From assembly GCF_002260525.1 (NCBI RefSeq), contig NZ_MRYI01000018.1, positions 1-64,000 on the forward strand: 64,000 nucleotides of DNA, in the 5' to 3' direction. Positions 33,969-42,837 of the stretch are shown here, piece after piece (within the stretch, counting starts at the first letter, position 1; the number at the start of each line of letters is the position of its first letter). The notes under the pieces are model-generated. The model made no database searches. It worked only from the letters and a program-made list of their open reading frames with translations, and was not told the origin of the DNA. The DNA is from Hahella sp. CCB-MM4 (GTDB taxonomy: Bacteria > Pseudomonadota > Gammaproteobacteria > Pseudomonadales > Oleiphilaceae). A program made the position numbers and the translations under genes.

Positions 33969-35328
33969 ATCCACCTTCCTGGCTATCGACTTTCTGGCTA
34001 TCGACTTCCCGGGATTTGTCAACATGGCTCTCAATGGTCGCCATAAATCCGGGGAGTCCGTTAATGCAATAATAGAACCTCAACCTATCACCGCTTTTGA
34101 CCAGTAAATCTCCCGGACGATGACTGTGCGGCTGGAAGTTGATGCAAACCTGTTCGTCCGGAAGCGGGTGAGTGATCCCGGAATCGTATTCTCCCACTCT
34201 CTCCAGCTCATATGTTTGCACTTCAGAACAGATCAACAACAGCTGCTTGTCATGATCCCGACTTAGTTCAGGCACCTGCACACAGCCACACTTCACCAGC
34301 GACGTGAATTCATCCAGGAGTTCCATTTCCATCTTTCTTAGGCTTGCGGGAGTGACTTCAAGTATTTCACCCAGGTCCGTCCGCTCATCCTTTATTTGCT
34401 GATTCATTTCTCCTTCAGAGCATCCGGCAACATCTTTCCATTGATCCACATATTCCCGCTGTCCGACATTTAATACCGCTCTGACAGTAACTTTATGGGG
34501 AATAAACTCACCATCAGGCTCCATAATGCGGGCAAAGTGTCTTGCAATAACCAGGTGCCCTTCCCTGCTGAAACCATGCTGCATGGCTTCCAACACCACC
34601 AGGTGCACGGGCATATCCGGTTGATAGTCGACGGCATCCTGACATACTACGGCGTGGATATAATCCTCAAGATTTTGCTCTGCGAGCAATGCCCGTAACG
34701 CCAGAATAGCGCCCGGCTGCATATCGATCAGTGTCACCCTCAGTTCGTCCGGGGTGTATAAATGTTCGTTGTGATAGTAGGCCAGCAGCGGGAGCAGGAG
34801 AGGAGCAAAAGGACCACAGGCGGGATATACAATGTGGATGGGACCGGTGACTCTCGACGCCAGATTGGTCAACGCCGCATGGATCCCTCGAATATATGCG
34901 CGAACTCTCAATGAATCCAATTGCGTGGTAATGCACTGATCAGGGGACATCACCAATCCGTGACGGGAGATATATTGCTTCTTGCGATGCTCATTGGATA
35001 TCGGCAGTTTGTAATAGAGACTCGCCTGCCGCTCAAACAAATCCGCCAGCCGCTCATCCAACTGCTGCCGATCAATATCATTTTCCATGATTTCCTGCAC
35101 TACCAGGACTGCAGCCTGTAGCAGGTCAGGTAGAGCAGACTCCGACTTAGTCGTTACATCGTCAACTTTACAGGGTGCGGCCGTTTCATAACCGGCGATC
35201 TGTCGCCGTATATGATCACTGATCAGGCCGCTCATGGTAGCACTCGCCGACATGGACCTCGCATTGCCTGCCAGTCCGACGGAACTCGGCTGAGTTTTAA
35301 CTCCTACATCACCTTTATAACCATCCAT
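33961..35328 (-). CDS. PRMT-like SAM-dependent methyltransferase
   Basis: This 455-residue class-I methyltransferase has motif I as IVYPACGPFAPLLLPLLAYY (about residues 163-182) and the acidic motif II VTLIDMQPGA. A loop with two glutamates, LEAMQHGFSREG (Glu247 and Glu256), copies the double-E loop of protein arginine methyltransferases. The N-terminal 150 residues are not recognised. The C-terminus ends in a short repeat (KVDSQKVDSQE) matching a 15-bp DNA duplication. An AAGGAT site is 6 bases before the ATG. It is coupled to the formyltransferase-like gene. Arg methylation is only inferred. Confidence 0.75.
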   Translation of the reverse strand: MDGYKGDVGVKTQPSSVGLAGNARSMSASATMSGLISDHIRRQIAGYETAAPCKVDDVTTKSESALPDLLQAAVLVVQEIMENDIDRQQLDERLADLFERQASLYYKLPISNEHRKKQYISRHGLVMSPDQCITTQLDSLRVRAYIRGIHAALTNLASRVTGPIHIVYPACGPFAPLLLPLLAYYHNEHLYTPDELRVTLIDMQPGAILALRALLAEQNLEDYIHAVVCQDAVDYQPDMPVHLVVLEAMQHGFSREGHLVIARHFARIMEPDGEFIPHKVTVRAVLNVGQREYVDQWKDVAGCSEGEMNQQIKDERTDLGEILEVTPASLRKMEMELLDEFTSLVKCGCVQVPELSRDHDKQLLLICSEVQTYELERVGEYDSGITHPLPDEQVCINFQPHSHRPGDLLVKSGDRLRFYYCINGLPGFMATIESHVDKSREVDSQKVDSQEGGYE

Positions 35329-35706
35329 GCCAAATCCTTGCTAACTTGTGGAAGTTTTCCGGACTACCTGAGAGACAATTCTTCCCGGTATACAGCTGAA
35401 TGAATGCAACAGTGTCACGACGATCACAGCCAGACTAACTGACTGCCTAACACCGCTTACAGAGTGACTTGTCTTGGGACTCTATTTCCATCTGACTTAA
35501 TCTGTCTGGAAATAGGTGAAGGGCGTGAAGCCTTAAATGACATAAAGCCTTTCGGACATCTCTCGATAGCAACCAACCCATATTCCGTCTCCATGTTGGT
35601 TTATCACTGACTGCTGTAAAGCTTGAGCAACAGACAGCCAACTTGAATAAAATATAGACAACATTTTTTGAAACCGTGAAATCCAATAATGATTTTTTTT
35701 GTTAAG
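35329..35706. other. Gap inside the modification cluster
   Basis: This is the only large gap in the minus-strand cluster, so it probably holds a promoter for the five downstream genes. A 79-codon frame (35447-35686) has no ribosome-binding site or family resemblance and I take it as chance. A CRP-like dyad is listed separately. Confidence 0.4.
35413..35428. promoter_or_regulatory. Possible CRP/Vfr site in the modification cluster
   Basis: TGTCACGACGATCACA matches TGTGA-N6-TCACA at nine of ten positions. It is 85 bases upstream of the PRMT-like gene start, a workable distance for activation of the downstream genes by Vfr/Crp. Binding is inferred only. Confidence 0.35.
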
Positions 35707-36861
35707 TTACATTGCCGGATATCCTGCTATGGATACTTTCTGTGTGTTGAAATCAACAAAGCTTAACTTTAGTTTCTGATAGTGCGGAACCAGCCTGTCA
35801 GCTACTTTATCAATCTCATTTGAATCGAAATTCTGAACAATATTATGAGCATATGGACAAAACGCATCGTCCGGTGCTTTGGAATTTTTTTGCAGCATCA
35901 GGGAGACATCAAGCATCTGCATTGCGGGAATTTTTGCTCCAAAAAATTCGGCAATTCGCTCCAATGCTTCTAAGTCTATCTGGCGATAATCGATGACCCG
36001 GATATATTCCGGCGAGCCTCTGCTGCGATGTTCGAACATAAGACACATGAGTTGCTGAAGGACAGCCGCCTGATATTCAAGCAATGAGTCTGTTGCCGGT
36101 TGGCCTAAACAATGTGCCACTTTGGTTCCGGGAACCATATGAATACCTGTCAGGCGCTTGTGTGATGCAAGGATCTCTAATGGCTCCCGAATGACGAACA
36201 CTATCGGAGTCGTTGGAAATGCTTCCCGTATCAAAGAGAAATATACAATATCCCAGGCATTCAGTTTGATCACCGGAGAAGGGTTGAATAGCGAAAGTAG
36301 CATCCGTAACGCCCGGACTTTATCCTGAAAACCCAACGACGAATCCAACAAAAGATCTGTGAGAAAGGACGCCTCCGACAACACACTGAAACGCCCGGTT
36401 GCCGAGAGTCCATTGGCCAGCAATGTGGATCCACAGCGTGACAAGTGGAAGATAAATCCGGCAGGAGCAGCCTCTTCAAACTCGTTGAAATGCTTCAATA
36501 AATAGTCGAGTTTCAGTTTGGGTTTGATCAGGGTTGCAAGCAGCGAACGGCAGGTCAATTGCGAGACCCGATCATCATAAAATGGTGCGAAAGGGAGTTC
36601 GGCAATTTTTATCCGCCAGTTAATTTCACCGTTTTGTGAATACCCGGCAGGATACCAGTGATGTCGGAACTGATTTATGTCCGGTTCTATTGATCGACTG
36701 TTCCCTTTCAGGATCTCTTCATATAACTGATCAGGCTCCAGACCCGGACGTTTCAGTTGATCGACCAGCGCAGACATTAACACCTGAAAGTCAGAATATC
36801 CTGCGCATCGCTTCAGAATTTCTGGTGAATCAATCAGGACATTAAAATCATCAATCAACAT
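35707..36861 (-). CDS. Sulfotransferase family protein with N-terminal extension
   Basis: The 384-residue protein has a PAPS-loop-like motif FIFHLSRCGSTLLANGL (about residues 136-152) and a 3'-phosphate region PIVFVIREPLEILASHKR. An N-terminal ~130-residue helical region with no known domain precedes it, which could bind the acceptor. It is 26 bases after the three-domain fusion gene and has an AAGGAA site. Asp/Asn hydroxylases and sulfotransferases occur together in other proteobacteria as I recall it, so hydroxylation followed by sulfation of the same substrate is a reasonable guess. Confidence 0.78.
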   Translation of the reverse strand: MLIDDFNVLIDSPEILKRCAGYSDFQVLMSALVDQLKRPGLEPDQLYEEILKGNSRSIEPDINQFRHHWYPAGYSQNGEINWRIKIAELPFAPFYDDRVSQLTCRSLLATLIKPKLKLDYLLKHFNEFEEAAPAGFIFHLSRCGSTLLANGLSATGRFSVLSEASFLTDLLLDSSLGFQDKVRALRMLLSLFNPSPVIKLNAWDIVYFSLIREAFPTTPIVFVIREPLEILASHKRLTGIHMVPGTKVAHCLGQPATDSLLEYQAAVLQQLMCLMFEHRSRGSPEYIRVIDYRQIDLEALERIAEFFGAKIPAMQMLDVSLMLQKNSKAPDDAFCPYAHNIVQNFDSNEIDKVADRLVPHYQKLKLSFVDFNTQKVSIAGYPAM

Positions 36862-36887
36862 AAGCGGCTAATTCCTTTTTGCCCCCC

Positions 36888-39629
36888 TCACTCCAGACTC
36901 GCCATTAAATCCAAGGCCTGGAAATTCATCGGCAGCATATTGAAATACTGAACAATTCTCGGACTGCTTGCACGATTGGGACTACCTCCATGCGGCAAAA
37001 AACTATTCCATACAATCAGGGAGCCCGCTGGGGCGGCGATTCGACAAACATCCAAATTTGAGAGATCCATCTGATTGGGGTCTGCCCCCTCAGGCAACTG
37101 TTCTAACCATTGCTTCAATTGCAGATGGAATCCAGGCACACATTGAAAAGCGCCCTGATCCTCCGCAACATCGGAGAGATATATCAACCCTTGAGTACTG
37201 AAAGATAAAGGCCTGGTGAAATCAACATCCCAATGAAGGCGAGTGCCGGAGAACGGGTAACCATCTGTTTCCGGAGGATTAAACCCGACTCTGTCGATCG
37301 TCGGCCTCAACTCGGGATCTCCCCAAATATCCTCATATATCCGACGGGCTTTATCAGATTTCCGGTTTGCATCGAGTACTGTATCGCGAAACATCTGGAC
37401 CATAATGTTTTGCTGACTGGAATGCATTTGGTACCAGCTTTCAGGTTGATCTGGGTTCATGCCGAGATGTTGATAAATCCTTTCCACAGACTGACGACAC
37501 TGCTCCCTATCCAGAACACCTTCTACGACCAGGTAACCGTTTTGGTCCCAGAATGACTTCTGTTCCTTGCTAAGAATGCCGCCGGGCTTTTGGCATCGCG
37601 AATTCGATATTTCCCCGCTGCCGGTAAGACAACGGTTAATCTCGGAGATAAGCTCATTACTGATCGAACCACCATTTTTCTCCAACACCCACTTTTCGAA
37701 ACTTTCAAAGTCTATAAACTTCCGATAAAGAAGGCCCACACACTCTTCCATCCCAAGCCCAAGCAGATCCATCAGCATGACATCCTTTTCCCACTCACTT
37801 CCGCGCAGGCGTCGATCAAGTCGCCCCTCCCTGTCCAATACGGTTTTTTGCCAAAGCCGCTTAAGGTGCTTAATTCCCAGTTTCCCGGTATCTTCTGAAG
37901 AAACCGGATTTTGAAAAGTCTTAGGTGGCTCAGGCCAATAGATCTTATACCCTGGAGGTGAACCGTCTGCCGACTGCCCCAGCATATACTCCAGACTGAT
38001 ACGATCTCCGGGTTTAAAGTGCCTGGCGTCAAGGCACAATGGATTGGTCAGGCAGGATTGCCGGTCTTTGAGCCATAAATCCTGATACACCTGTATTTCC
38101 GTTCGCAGTTTTAGACTGTTGTGCTCAACAGGAACCGATTCTGGAATGACCAGGGTACCGTCCAGAAGTCGATGATTCCCTGCTGCTATAGAAATGGAAG
38201 CTTCCTGGTTAAGACAGGCAAATATTCCCAACTCGGTGACCGACGGCTCTTTTCCCTCTCCCATCCGATACTCGTTAAACTGCCCGGCATTGAATAAGCA
38301 CCCGTCGAGAATCACCTGCTGTGGAATCAAGGTACTGCTTTGGTCCCTCAAGTACTGAACCAGGTGACTGAAGATCATTACCTGAGGCTCATTCTTCAGC
38401 ATCCAATTCATGGTCTCTGAAAGAATGATATCGAACTTTTGCCCATCCGGAGGGTTCCAGCGGGTAGCATCCGCCAGCTCGATTGAGCGAATGCAGTGGC
38501 TAATTTCCAGGGTATCGACAACTTGCCTTACTGCCTGAATATTCTCCGGATGAATATCCAGGAGAGTGGCTTGTATGCGGGGTTCATTAAGACAGGCAAG
38601 GACCGGCAGCAACAGTAATCCATAGGGTCCGGTACCCGCGTATAGGATGTCTACGCCACCTTTCAACCTTAACTGCTCTGCCAGCGCCAGCGCCACCGCA
38701 CGGATAAAGGTGTGGGTGCGCATCAGATCCTTCAGGCACTTGGCCGCTTGAATCGGTGACAGCGCCACTCCCGAATCCAGACTCATCCCCAAAGTATTAC
38801 CGAGATCATCATCTGCAGAGATGCCGGTTATCTCTGCCAAAGCCTCCACCAATGCATCTACGTGTGGTTTGGCCACCGCGGCATCGGGTGAGTTCTCCAT
38901 CAAGGGCCTGCTGTGCTGCTTTATGATCCGGCCTGCCGTAGTGGACAGAGTGACCTTACTCTTAGCCCTTTCAGATATCTCGGCACTTTCAGAAATCCCG
39001 GCATTTTCAGACAATGTATCGGATGTGAATCGATGAGTACTATTCATCAGAATTCTTCCCTGTTTGCTGGCCTGTATTTTCCGTAACAGCCAATCATCGG
39101 CGACACAATCAATCACCAGATTAATTCTGTGACGGGTTCCTCTGTTATGAACATGGTGTGTCTGGTCGACATTGAGATACCACATCTCTCCTTCCTGCAT
39201 CGGCACACGCTGGTCGCTGATCCAGAACTCCAGATGATCGTTACATTCAACAGGTATATGAAGGCGGGCTTCACCAAAGGATACTGATAGCCCGCGGTCC
39301 CTGTGAGGTTTGATTTCTGCGCCGGCGTGAAGTCGCATAAAGCGGGCGGATTTGACTGGGCACTGCAGGCTATCCAGCACACGAACAACAGTAGGAAGTT
39401 GACTGAGAACAGGAAGGTTCACCCAGTTATTCCCGCATTGAATGGCAAATCCCTGCAGGATTGGATGGGCGTTTTTATGTTCCTCCAGACTACGCAATGG
39501 CAAAACATCCCATGTCCCCGAATAGCCACGCTGATTAACGTGTGGAATCCAATCGGTCTCCTTTAGGGTATTCACTTCCTTTTTTAGATCTTCCAGCGGC
39601 ACCTGAATATCCAAACGGGCGAACAACAT
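36888..39629 (-). CDS. Three-domain fusion: aspartyl/asparaginyl beta-hydroxylase, PRMT-like methyltransferase, PhyH dioxygenase
   Basis: The protein has 913 residues. Residues 1-190 match bacterial Asp/Asn beta-hydroxylases: IKPHRDRGLSVSF (His109), RLHIPVECND, MWYLNVDQTHHVHNRG and RINLVIDCV. Residues about 270-600 form a class-I methyltransferase (ILYAGTGPYGLLLLPVL, TLLDIHPENI) with a PRMT-type double-E loop SETMNWMLKNEPQ (Glu405 and Glu414). Residues about 690-913 are a phytanoyl-CoA-dioxygenase-type Fe(II)/2-oxoglutarate enzyme: RLHWDVDFTRP (His799, Asp801), and LPHGGSPNR (His880) with SSPRIVQYF for 2-oxoglutarate. Two different oxygenases and a methyltransferase in one chain is unusual. 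GAGGTG precedes the ATG. It is the first gene of the cluster. Confidence 0.85.
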   Translation of the reverse strand: MLFARLDIQVPLEDLKKEVNTLKETDWIPHVNQRGYSGTWDVLPLRSLEEHKNAHPILQGFAIQCGNNWVNLPVLSQLPTVVRVLDSLQCPVKSARFMRLHAGAEIKPHRDRGLSVSFGEARLHIPVECNDHLEFWISDQRVPMQEGEMWYLNVDQTHHVHNRGTRHRINLVIDCVADDWLLRKIQASKQGRILMNSTHRFTSDTLSENAGISESAEISERAKSKVTLSTTAGRIIKQHSRPLMENSPDAAVAKPHVDALVEALAEITGISADDDLGNTLGMSLDSGVALSPIQAAKCLKDLMRTHTFIRAVALALAEQLRLKGGVDILYAGTGPYGLLLLPVLACLNEPRIQATLLDIHPENIQAVRQVVDTLEISHCIRSIELADATRWNPPDGQKFDIILSETMNWMLKNEPQVMIFSHLVQYLRDQSSTLIPQQVILDGCLFNAGQFNEYRMGEGKEPSVTELGIFACLNQEASISIAAGNHRLLDGTLVIPESVPVEHNSLKLRTEIQVYQDLWLKDRQSCLTNPLCLDARHFKPGDRISLEYMLGQSADGSPPGYKIYWPEPPKTFQNPVSSEDTGKLGIKHLKRLWQKTVLDREGRLDRRLRGSEWEKDVMLMDLLGLGMEECVGLLYRKFIDFESFEKWVLEKNGGSISNELISEINRCLTGSGEISNSRCQKPGGILSKEQKSFWDQNGYLVVEGVLDREQCRQSVERIYQHLGMNPDQPESWYQMHSSQQNIMVQMFRDTVLDANRKSDKARRIYEDIWGDPELRPTIDRVGFNPPETDGYPFSGTRLHWDVDFTRPLSFSTQGLIYLSDVAEDQGAFQCVPGFHLQLKQWLEQLPEGADPNQMDLSNLDVCRIAAPAGSLIVWNSFLPHGGSPNRASSPRIVQYFNMLPMNFQALDLMASLE

Positions 39630-39814
39630 CCTGTCACCTCAGAAGCGGTTTTCGATTACAGCTCTTACTTTATTTTTAGTACATTCCCGTGGAATTGCTT
39701 CACTTTTTGCTTATCCCTATCTAACATTTTTATATGGGAGACCAGGAATTTGGCATCAATTTGACGCCCGGTAAGGAGGTTGCTTTCGTATAATCAAAGT
39801 CCGAAACATGCTTT

Positions 39815-40498
39815 ATGAAAGTCATCATCTTTCTCATATGTTTCGCCACGACAATGATCTCTTCGGTGGCACAAAGCGACGCCATAAAGGACGAGTGGGA
39901 ACAACCCGGCGAGTTTCAAATATTTAGTTCCTTTGACACGGAAATGTCCAGAGCAGCCCTTACCCGCCTGACATATGTGATGGAAACATTGGACCTCACT
40001 CCCTCTCTGAATATTGCTCCCTATCGACGCAGTCTGGCCCTGGCAAACACTATTGGGGATGCGGAACTCATGAGGGTTGCCGATATTCACGATATTGAGC
40101 CCGAATTTACAGACCATCTGATTCGGGTGAGTACTCCGATCATAACGGCACGCTTCTATGCCGTTTTTCACAAAGACGTCCCCCATACAAGCGATATCAA
40201 AGCCCTGCGGGATCTTCGCATCGGACTCCAGAAAAGTGTATTGATTCTGGAACAAAAGTTCCCTGATGCCCGTATTCACTCTGAAATGCCCGCGCTCTTC
40301 CAATTGGTGAGGAGCCAGCATCTGGATGCTGCCATCGTCAGCGCTTACTCACTAGACGTAATCACCCACCAGCCAAACTTCGATGAATCCTTTGTTGTTA
40401 TCAACATTTTTGATATGCCGCTTTATCTATACATCAATGAACGACACAAAGACCTAGTGCCATTAATCTCCAACGGCCTGCTTCTGGTTCCCGACTAG
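39815..40498 (+). CDS. Exported solute-binding-like protein
   Basis: The product starts MKVIIFLICFATTMISSVAQ, a signal peptide, and then has features of a type-II periplasmic binding fold (RVSTPIITARFYAVFHKDVP, LRDLRIGLQKSVLILEQKFP, LVRSQHLDAAIVSAYSLDVI). It is 227 residues, slightly short for the family. No transporter genes adjoin it. A perfect TATAAT (39789-39794) lies 20 bases before the start, but the ribosome-binding site is poor. It is divergent from the modification cluster. Ligand and role are unknown. Confidence 0.7.
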   Translation: MKVIIFLICFATTMISSVAQSDAIKDEWEQPGEFQIFSSFDTEMSRAALTRLTYVMETLDLTPSLNIAPYRRSLALANTIGDAELMRVADIHDIEPEFTDHLIRVSTPIITARFYAVFHKDVPHTSDIKALRDLRIGLQKSVLILEQKFPDARIHSEMPALFQLVRSQHLDAAIVSAYSLDVITHQPNFDESFVVINIFDMPLYLYINERHKDLVPLISNGLLLVPD

Positions 40499-40542
40499 GT
40501 CCCGTCCCCTGGCTATGCCTTAACCCCAATAGGCGTTCCAGG

Positions 40543-40607
40543 CTACTTTTTTCAATCGAGTCTCCTACTTTTTCAATCTAGCCTCATACCTTTTCCAATC
40601 TAGCCTC
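40543..40607. repeat. Three imperfect ~22-bp tandem repeats
   Basis: Units at 40543-40564, 40565-40585 and 40586-40607 share the core CAATC(G/T)AG(T/C)CTC preceded by a T-rich start. They lie between convergent genes 45 bases after one stop and 49 before the other, with no coding role. Confidence 0.85.
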
Positions 40608-40655
40608 TTACCAAAATGCCACTTCCTACTCTGTCCGGCAGATGTTTGCGATCAC

Positions 40656-41480
40656 CTATCCGGCTTCCGCCTTGCGAGAGGGTTCAGGATCATGCAGGAA
40701 TTCAATAAAGGTCCGCGCCAGCTCTTCACTTTCCCCGAGCATCGCGTGACTTCCTCCGGGCACTTCATAAAGGCGGGCATTCGGGATTCGTCGGTGTAAA
40801 TCGCGAGAATGATGATGGGATAAAATCAAATCGTTGGTCCCTGTTGCCACCAGAGTCGGGCATTGCAATTGCCTGAGACGTTTCAACGTATTAAAACGCA
40901 TAATGGCCAGATATTGCTTGATATGGGTGACTTTGGAGTTAGGAAGGGAATAGATACGGTTAACGAAGGTTTCCAGCTCAGAATTCATCTCTTCCCCTGC
41001 CTCACGGGAAAACATCAGATCAAGCTGCAATTCCCGCCACGACCGGTCCCGCTTAAGGAGATTCTTCAACCAGAATTGTTGTTGATTGCGGGTAAAATAG
41101 CGGAAGGATACAGGACTGGCAGACGTGGAAAGCAGTATCAGGTGTTTTACCCTTTCTGCATGGTGCAAGGCAATTTCCTGGGCCACCATGCCTCCCATGG
41201 ACACTCCCAGTACATGAGCCTGCTCCAAACCAAGATCATCAAGTACCGCAACCGCATCATGGGCCAGGTCTGCCATCGAATAGATTCCAGTCGTATCACT
41301 GGAATCCCCGGCTCCACGATTGTCTACCAGAATCATCTGTACATGTGATTCAAGACTGGCCAGCAGCGATTCAGGCCACCAGGCGCGATTGGCCAGCCAG
41401 CCCATCAGCATCAAGAGAGGTGTCCCCTCTCCCCGGGTCTCATAGTAGATTCGAACTTTACCGTTAACCGCATATGGCAT
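40656..41480 (-). CDS. Alpha/beta-hydrolase
   Basis: A 274-residue alpha/beta-fold hydrolase. It has the oxyanion region LMLMGWLANRAWWPESLL, DNRGAGDSSDT (residues about 52-62), the nucleophile elbow GVSMGGMVAQE (Ser about residue 94), the acid in VATGTNDLILS (about 216) and the catalytic His in PGGSHAMLGE (about 243). Close relatives include carboxylesterases and haloperoxidase-like proteins. The substrate cannot be told. GGGGGAG precedes the ATG. It has no signal peptide. Confidence 0.85.
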   Translation of the reverse strand: MPYAVNGKVRIYYETRGEGTPLLMLMGWLANRAWWPESLLASLESHVQMILVDNRGAGDSSDTTGIYSMADLAHDAVAVLDDLGLEQAHVLGVSMGGMVAQEIALHHAERVKHLILLSTSASPVSFRYFTRNQQQFWLKNLLKRDRSWRELQLDLMFSREAGEEMNSELETFVNRIYSLPNSKVTHIKQYLAIMRFNTLKRLRQLQCPTLVATGTNDLILSHHHSRDLHRRIPNARLYEVPGGSHAMLGESEELARTFIEFLHDPEPSRKAEAG

Positions 41481-41778
41481 TTGGGCTCCCCCTCTCCAAA
41501 TCGGCTATCTTGGAAAAAGTATAGTTCACAGCCCTCTCGGTTGCTCATTTAACAGCAGAATTTACCGCATCAGCCAGAAAATTTTCTATGTATTGATAAA
41601 GCCAACATGTGCCACTAACAGCATCCGTTATTTACCATAAAAATGCTTCCCCGCTTGTCGGCCAGAGCAGCTGGAAAATTGTGTACTAGACTAAAATTGC
41701 CGGAATTTCTGTTAGAGGTGCACCATCAAACTCATTACCGACTTACCCATCAAAGATCAGCAGGCTTTCAATCATCAG

Positions 41779-42837
41779 GTGCGCAAAGCACAGCTGAGGA
41801 CATCCAGGCTATATACGCTGATCGCATTGCTGGCATCACTCCTGTTTCTGGTTTCAGATCACCAGTTTCTGGGGGCACAGTTTCAGCAGGTACTGTGGAT
41901 ACGAGTGGCAGTGACCAGTGTTGCAATGCTGATGCTTTACAGTTTGAAATATGCCTCACTCAAACAGGCATTCATGGCGCTGGCAGCTGGGCTGATTCTG
42001 TATAACCTTGCGATTGTTTACGTCGGCGTACTTGCGGCCAATGAAGGTTTGTATGCTTATCAGCAGGGAACCATCCTGATCATTATCTATTGCTGTACTC
42101 TGTTCCAGGCCCCTCTGCGGTATACCGCCGTTATTTCATTTACCTGCTGGACCACTTATCTGATTGGCATCGTTGTCTTTACCCATACGGACCGACTGGT
42201 TCTGCTGAACAACCTTCTCGTATCCGGCATGGCTGTGCTTATGGGGTTGCTGGCGGTACAGCATAGAGAACGCTATTTGGTGGCCTACTTTGTGAAATCC
42301 ATGGAGTTGAATGAACAGAAGCAGCAGGCCTCGAAACAGGCATTAACTGATGCCCTGACCCAGCTCCCCAACCGTTACGCCCTGCTGCGACACTTGGAAA
42401 GCTTTCAGGGAGAGGTTCCTGAGGATATGCTGATCATGATGCTGGACGTGGATAACTTTAAACAATTGAATGACAGACACGGGCATCACTCTGGAGATCT
42501 GGCTCTGCAGCTTGTTGCCGACCGTTTACAGGAGCTTGCGGTTGAAGAGCAGGCATTTCTGGCACGTTACGGGGGTGAAGAATTCATCATTTTCCTACCG
42601 GGGGTTTCCTCCGCCAAGGCTGGAAAAACCGCCCGCCGCTCACTGGAGTCCGTGGCCAATATTCGTCACTCGGACATTCCGCCACTCACCATTTCAATTG
42701 GAGCCTACATTACCCGGTCAGATGACACTTCCATCGGCGAATGTATCGAAAAAGCCGATCAGGCCCTCCTGAAAGCCAAGGAAACCGGTAAAAACCGTAC
42801 TGTATTCTATGCAGACAATCTCACAAGACCGCAATAG
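41779..42837 (+). CDS. Membrane-bound diguanylate cyclase
   Basis: The protein makes cyclic di-GMP from two GTP. The N-terminal half has about five membrane helices (LIALLASLLFLVSDH, VAVTSVAMLMLYSL, FMALAAGLILYNLAIVYVGV, LIIIYCCTLF, LIGIVVF). The C-terminal half is a GGDEF domain with DALTQLPNRYALL, MMLDVDNFKQLND and the active site RYGGEEF (about residues 263-269). No RxxD inhibitory site precedes GGEEF, so product inhibition is probably absent. The only conventional start is GTG at 41779, which lacks a ribosome-binding site. An AGAGGT sits before an in-frame ATC at 41725, which would give MKLITDLPIK, and is a possible rare start. Confidence 0.85.
   Translation: MRKAQLRTSRLYTLIALLASLLFLVSDHQFLGAQFQQVLWIRVAVTSVAMLMLYSLKYASLKQAFMALAAGLILYNLAIVYVGVLAANEGLYAYQQGTILIIIYCCTLFQAPLRYTAVISFTCWTTYLIGIVVFTHTDRLVLLNNLLVSGMAVLMGLLAVQHRERYLVAYFVKSMELNEQKQQASKQALTDALTQLPNRYALLRHLESFQGEVPEDMLIMMLDVDNFKQLNDRHGHHSGDLALQLVADRLQELAVEEQAFLARYGGEEFIIFLPGVSSAKAGKTARRSLESVANIRHSDIPPLTISIGAYITRSDDTSIGECIEKADQALLKAKETGKNRTVFYADNLTRPQ

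Noticed and set aside
35447-35686. 79-codon minus-strand frame in the modification cluster
   Set aside because: No ribosome-binding site, no family resemblance and Cys-rich random-looking sequence; treated as non-coding promoter region.
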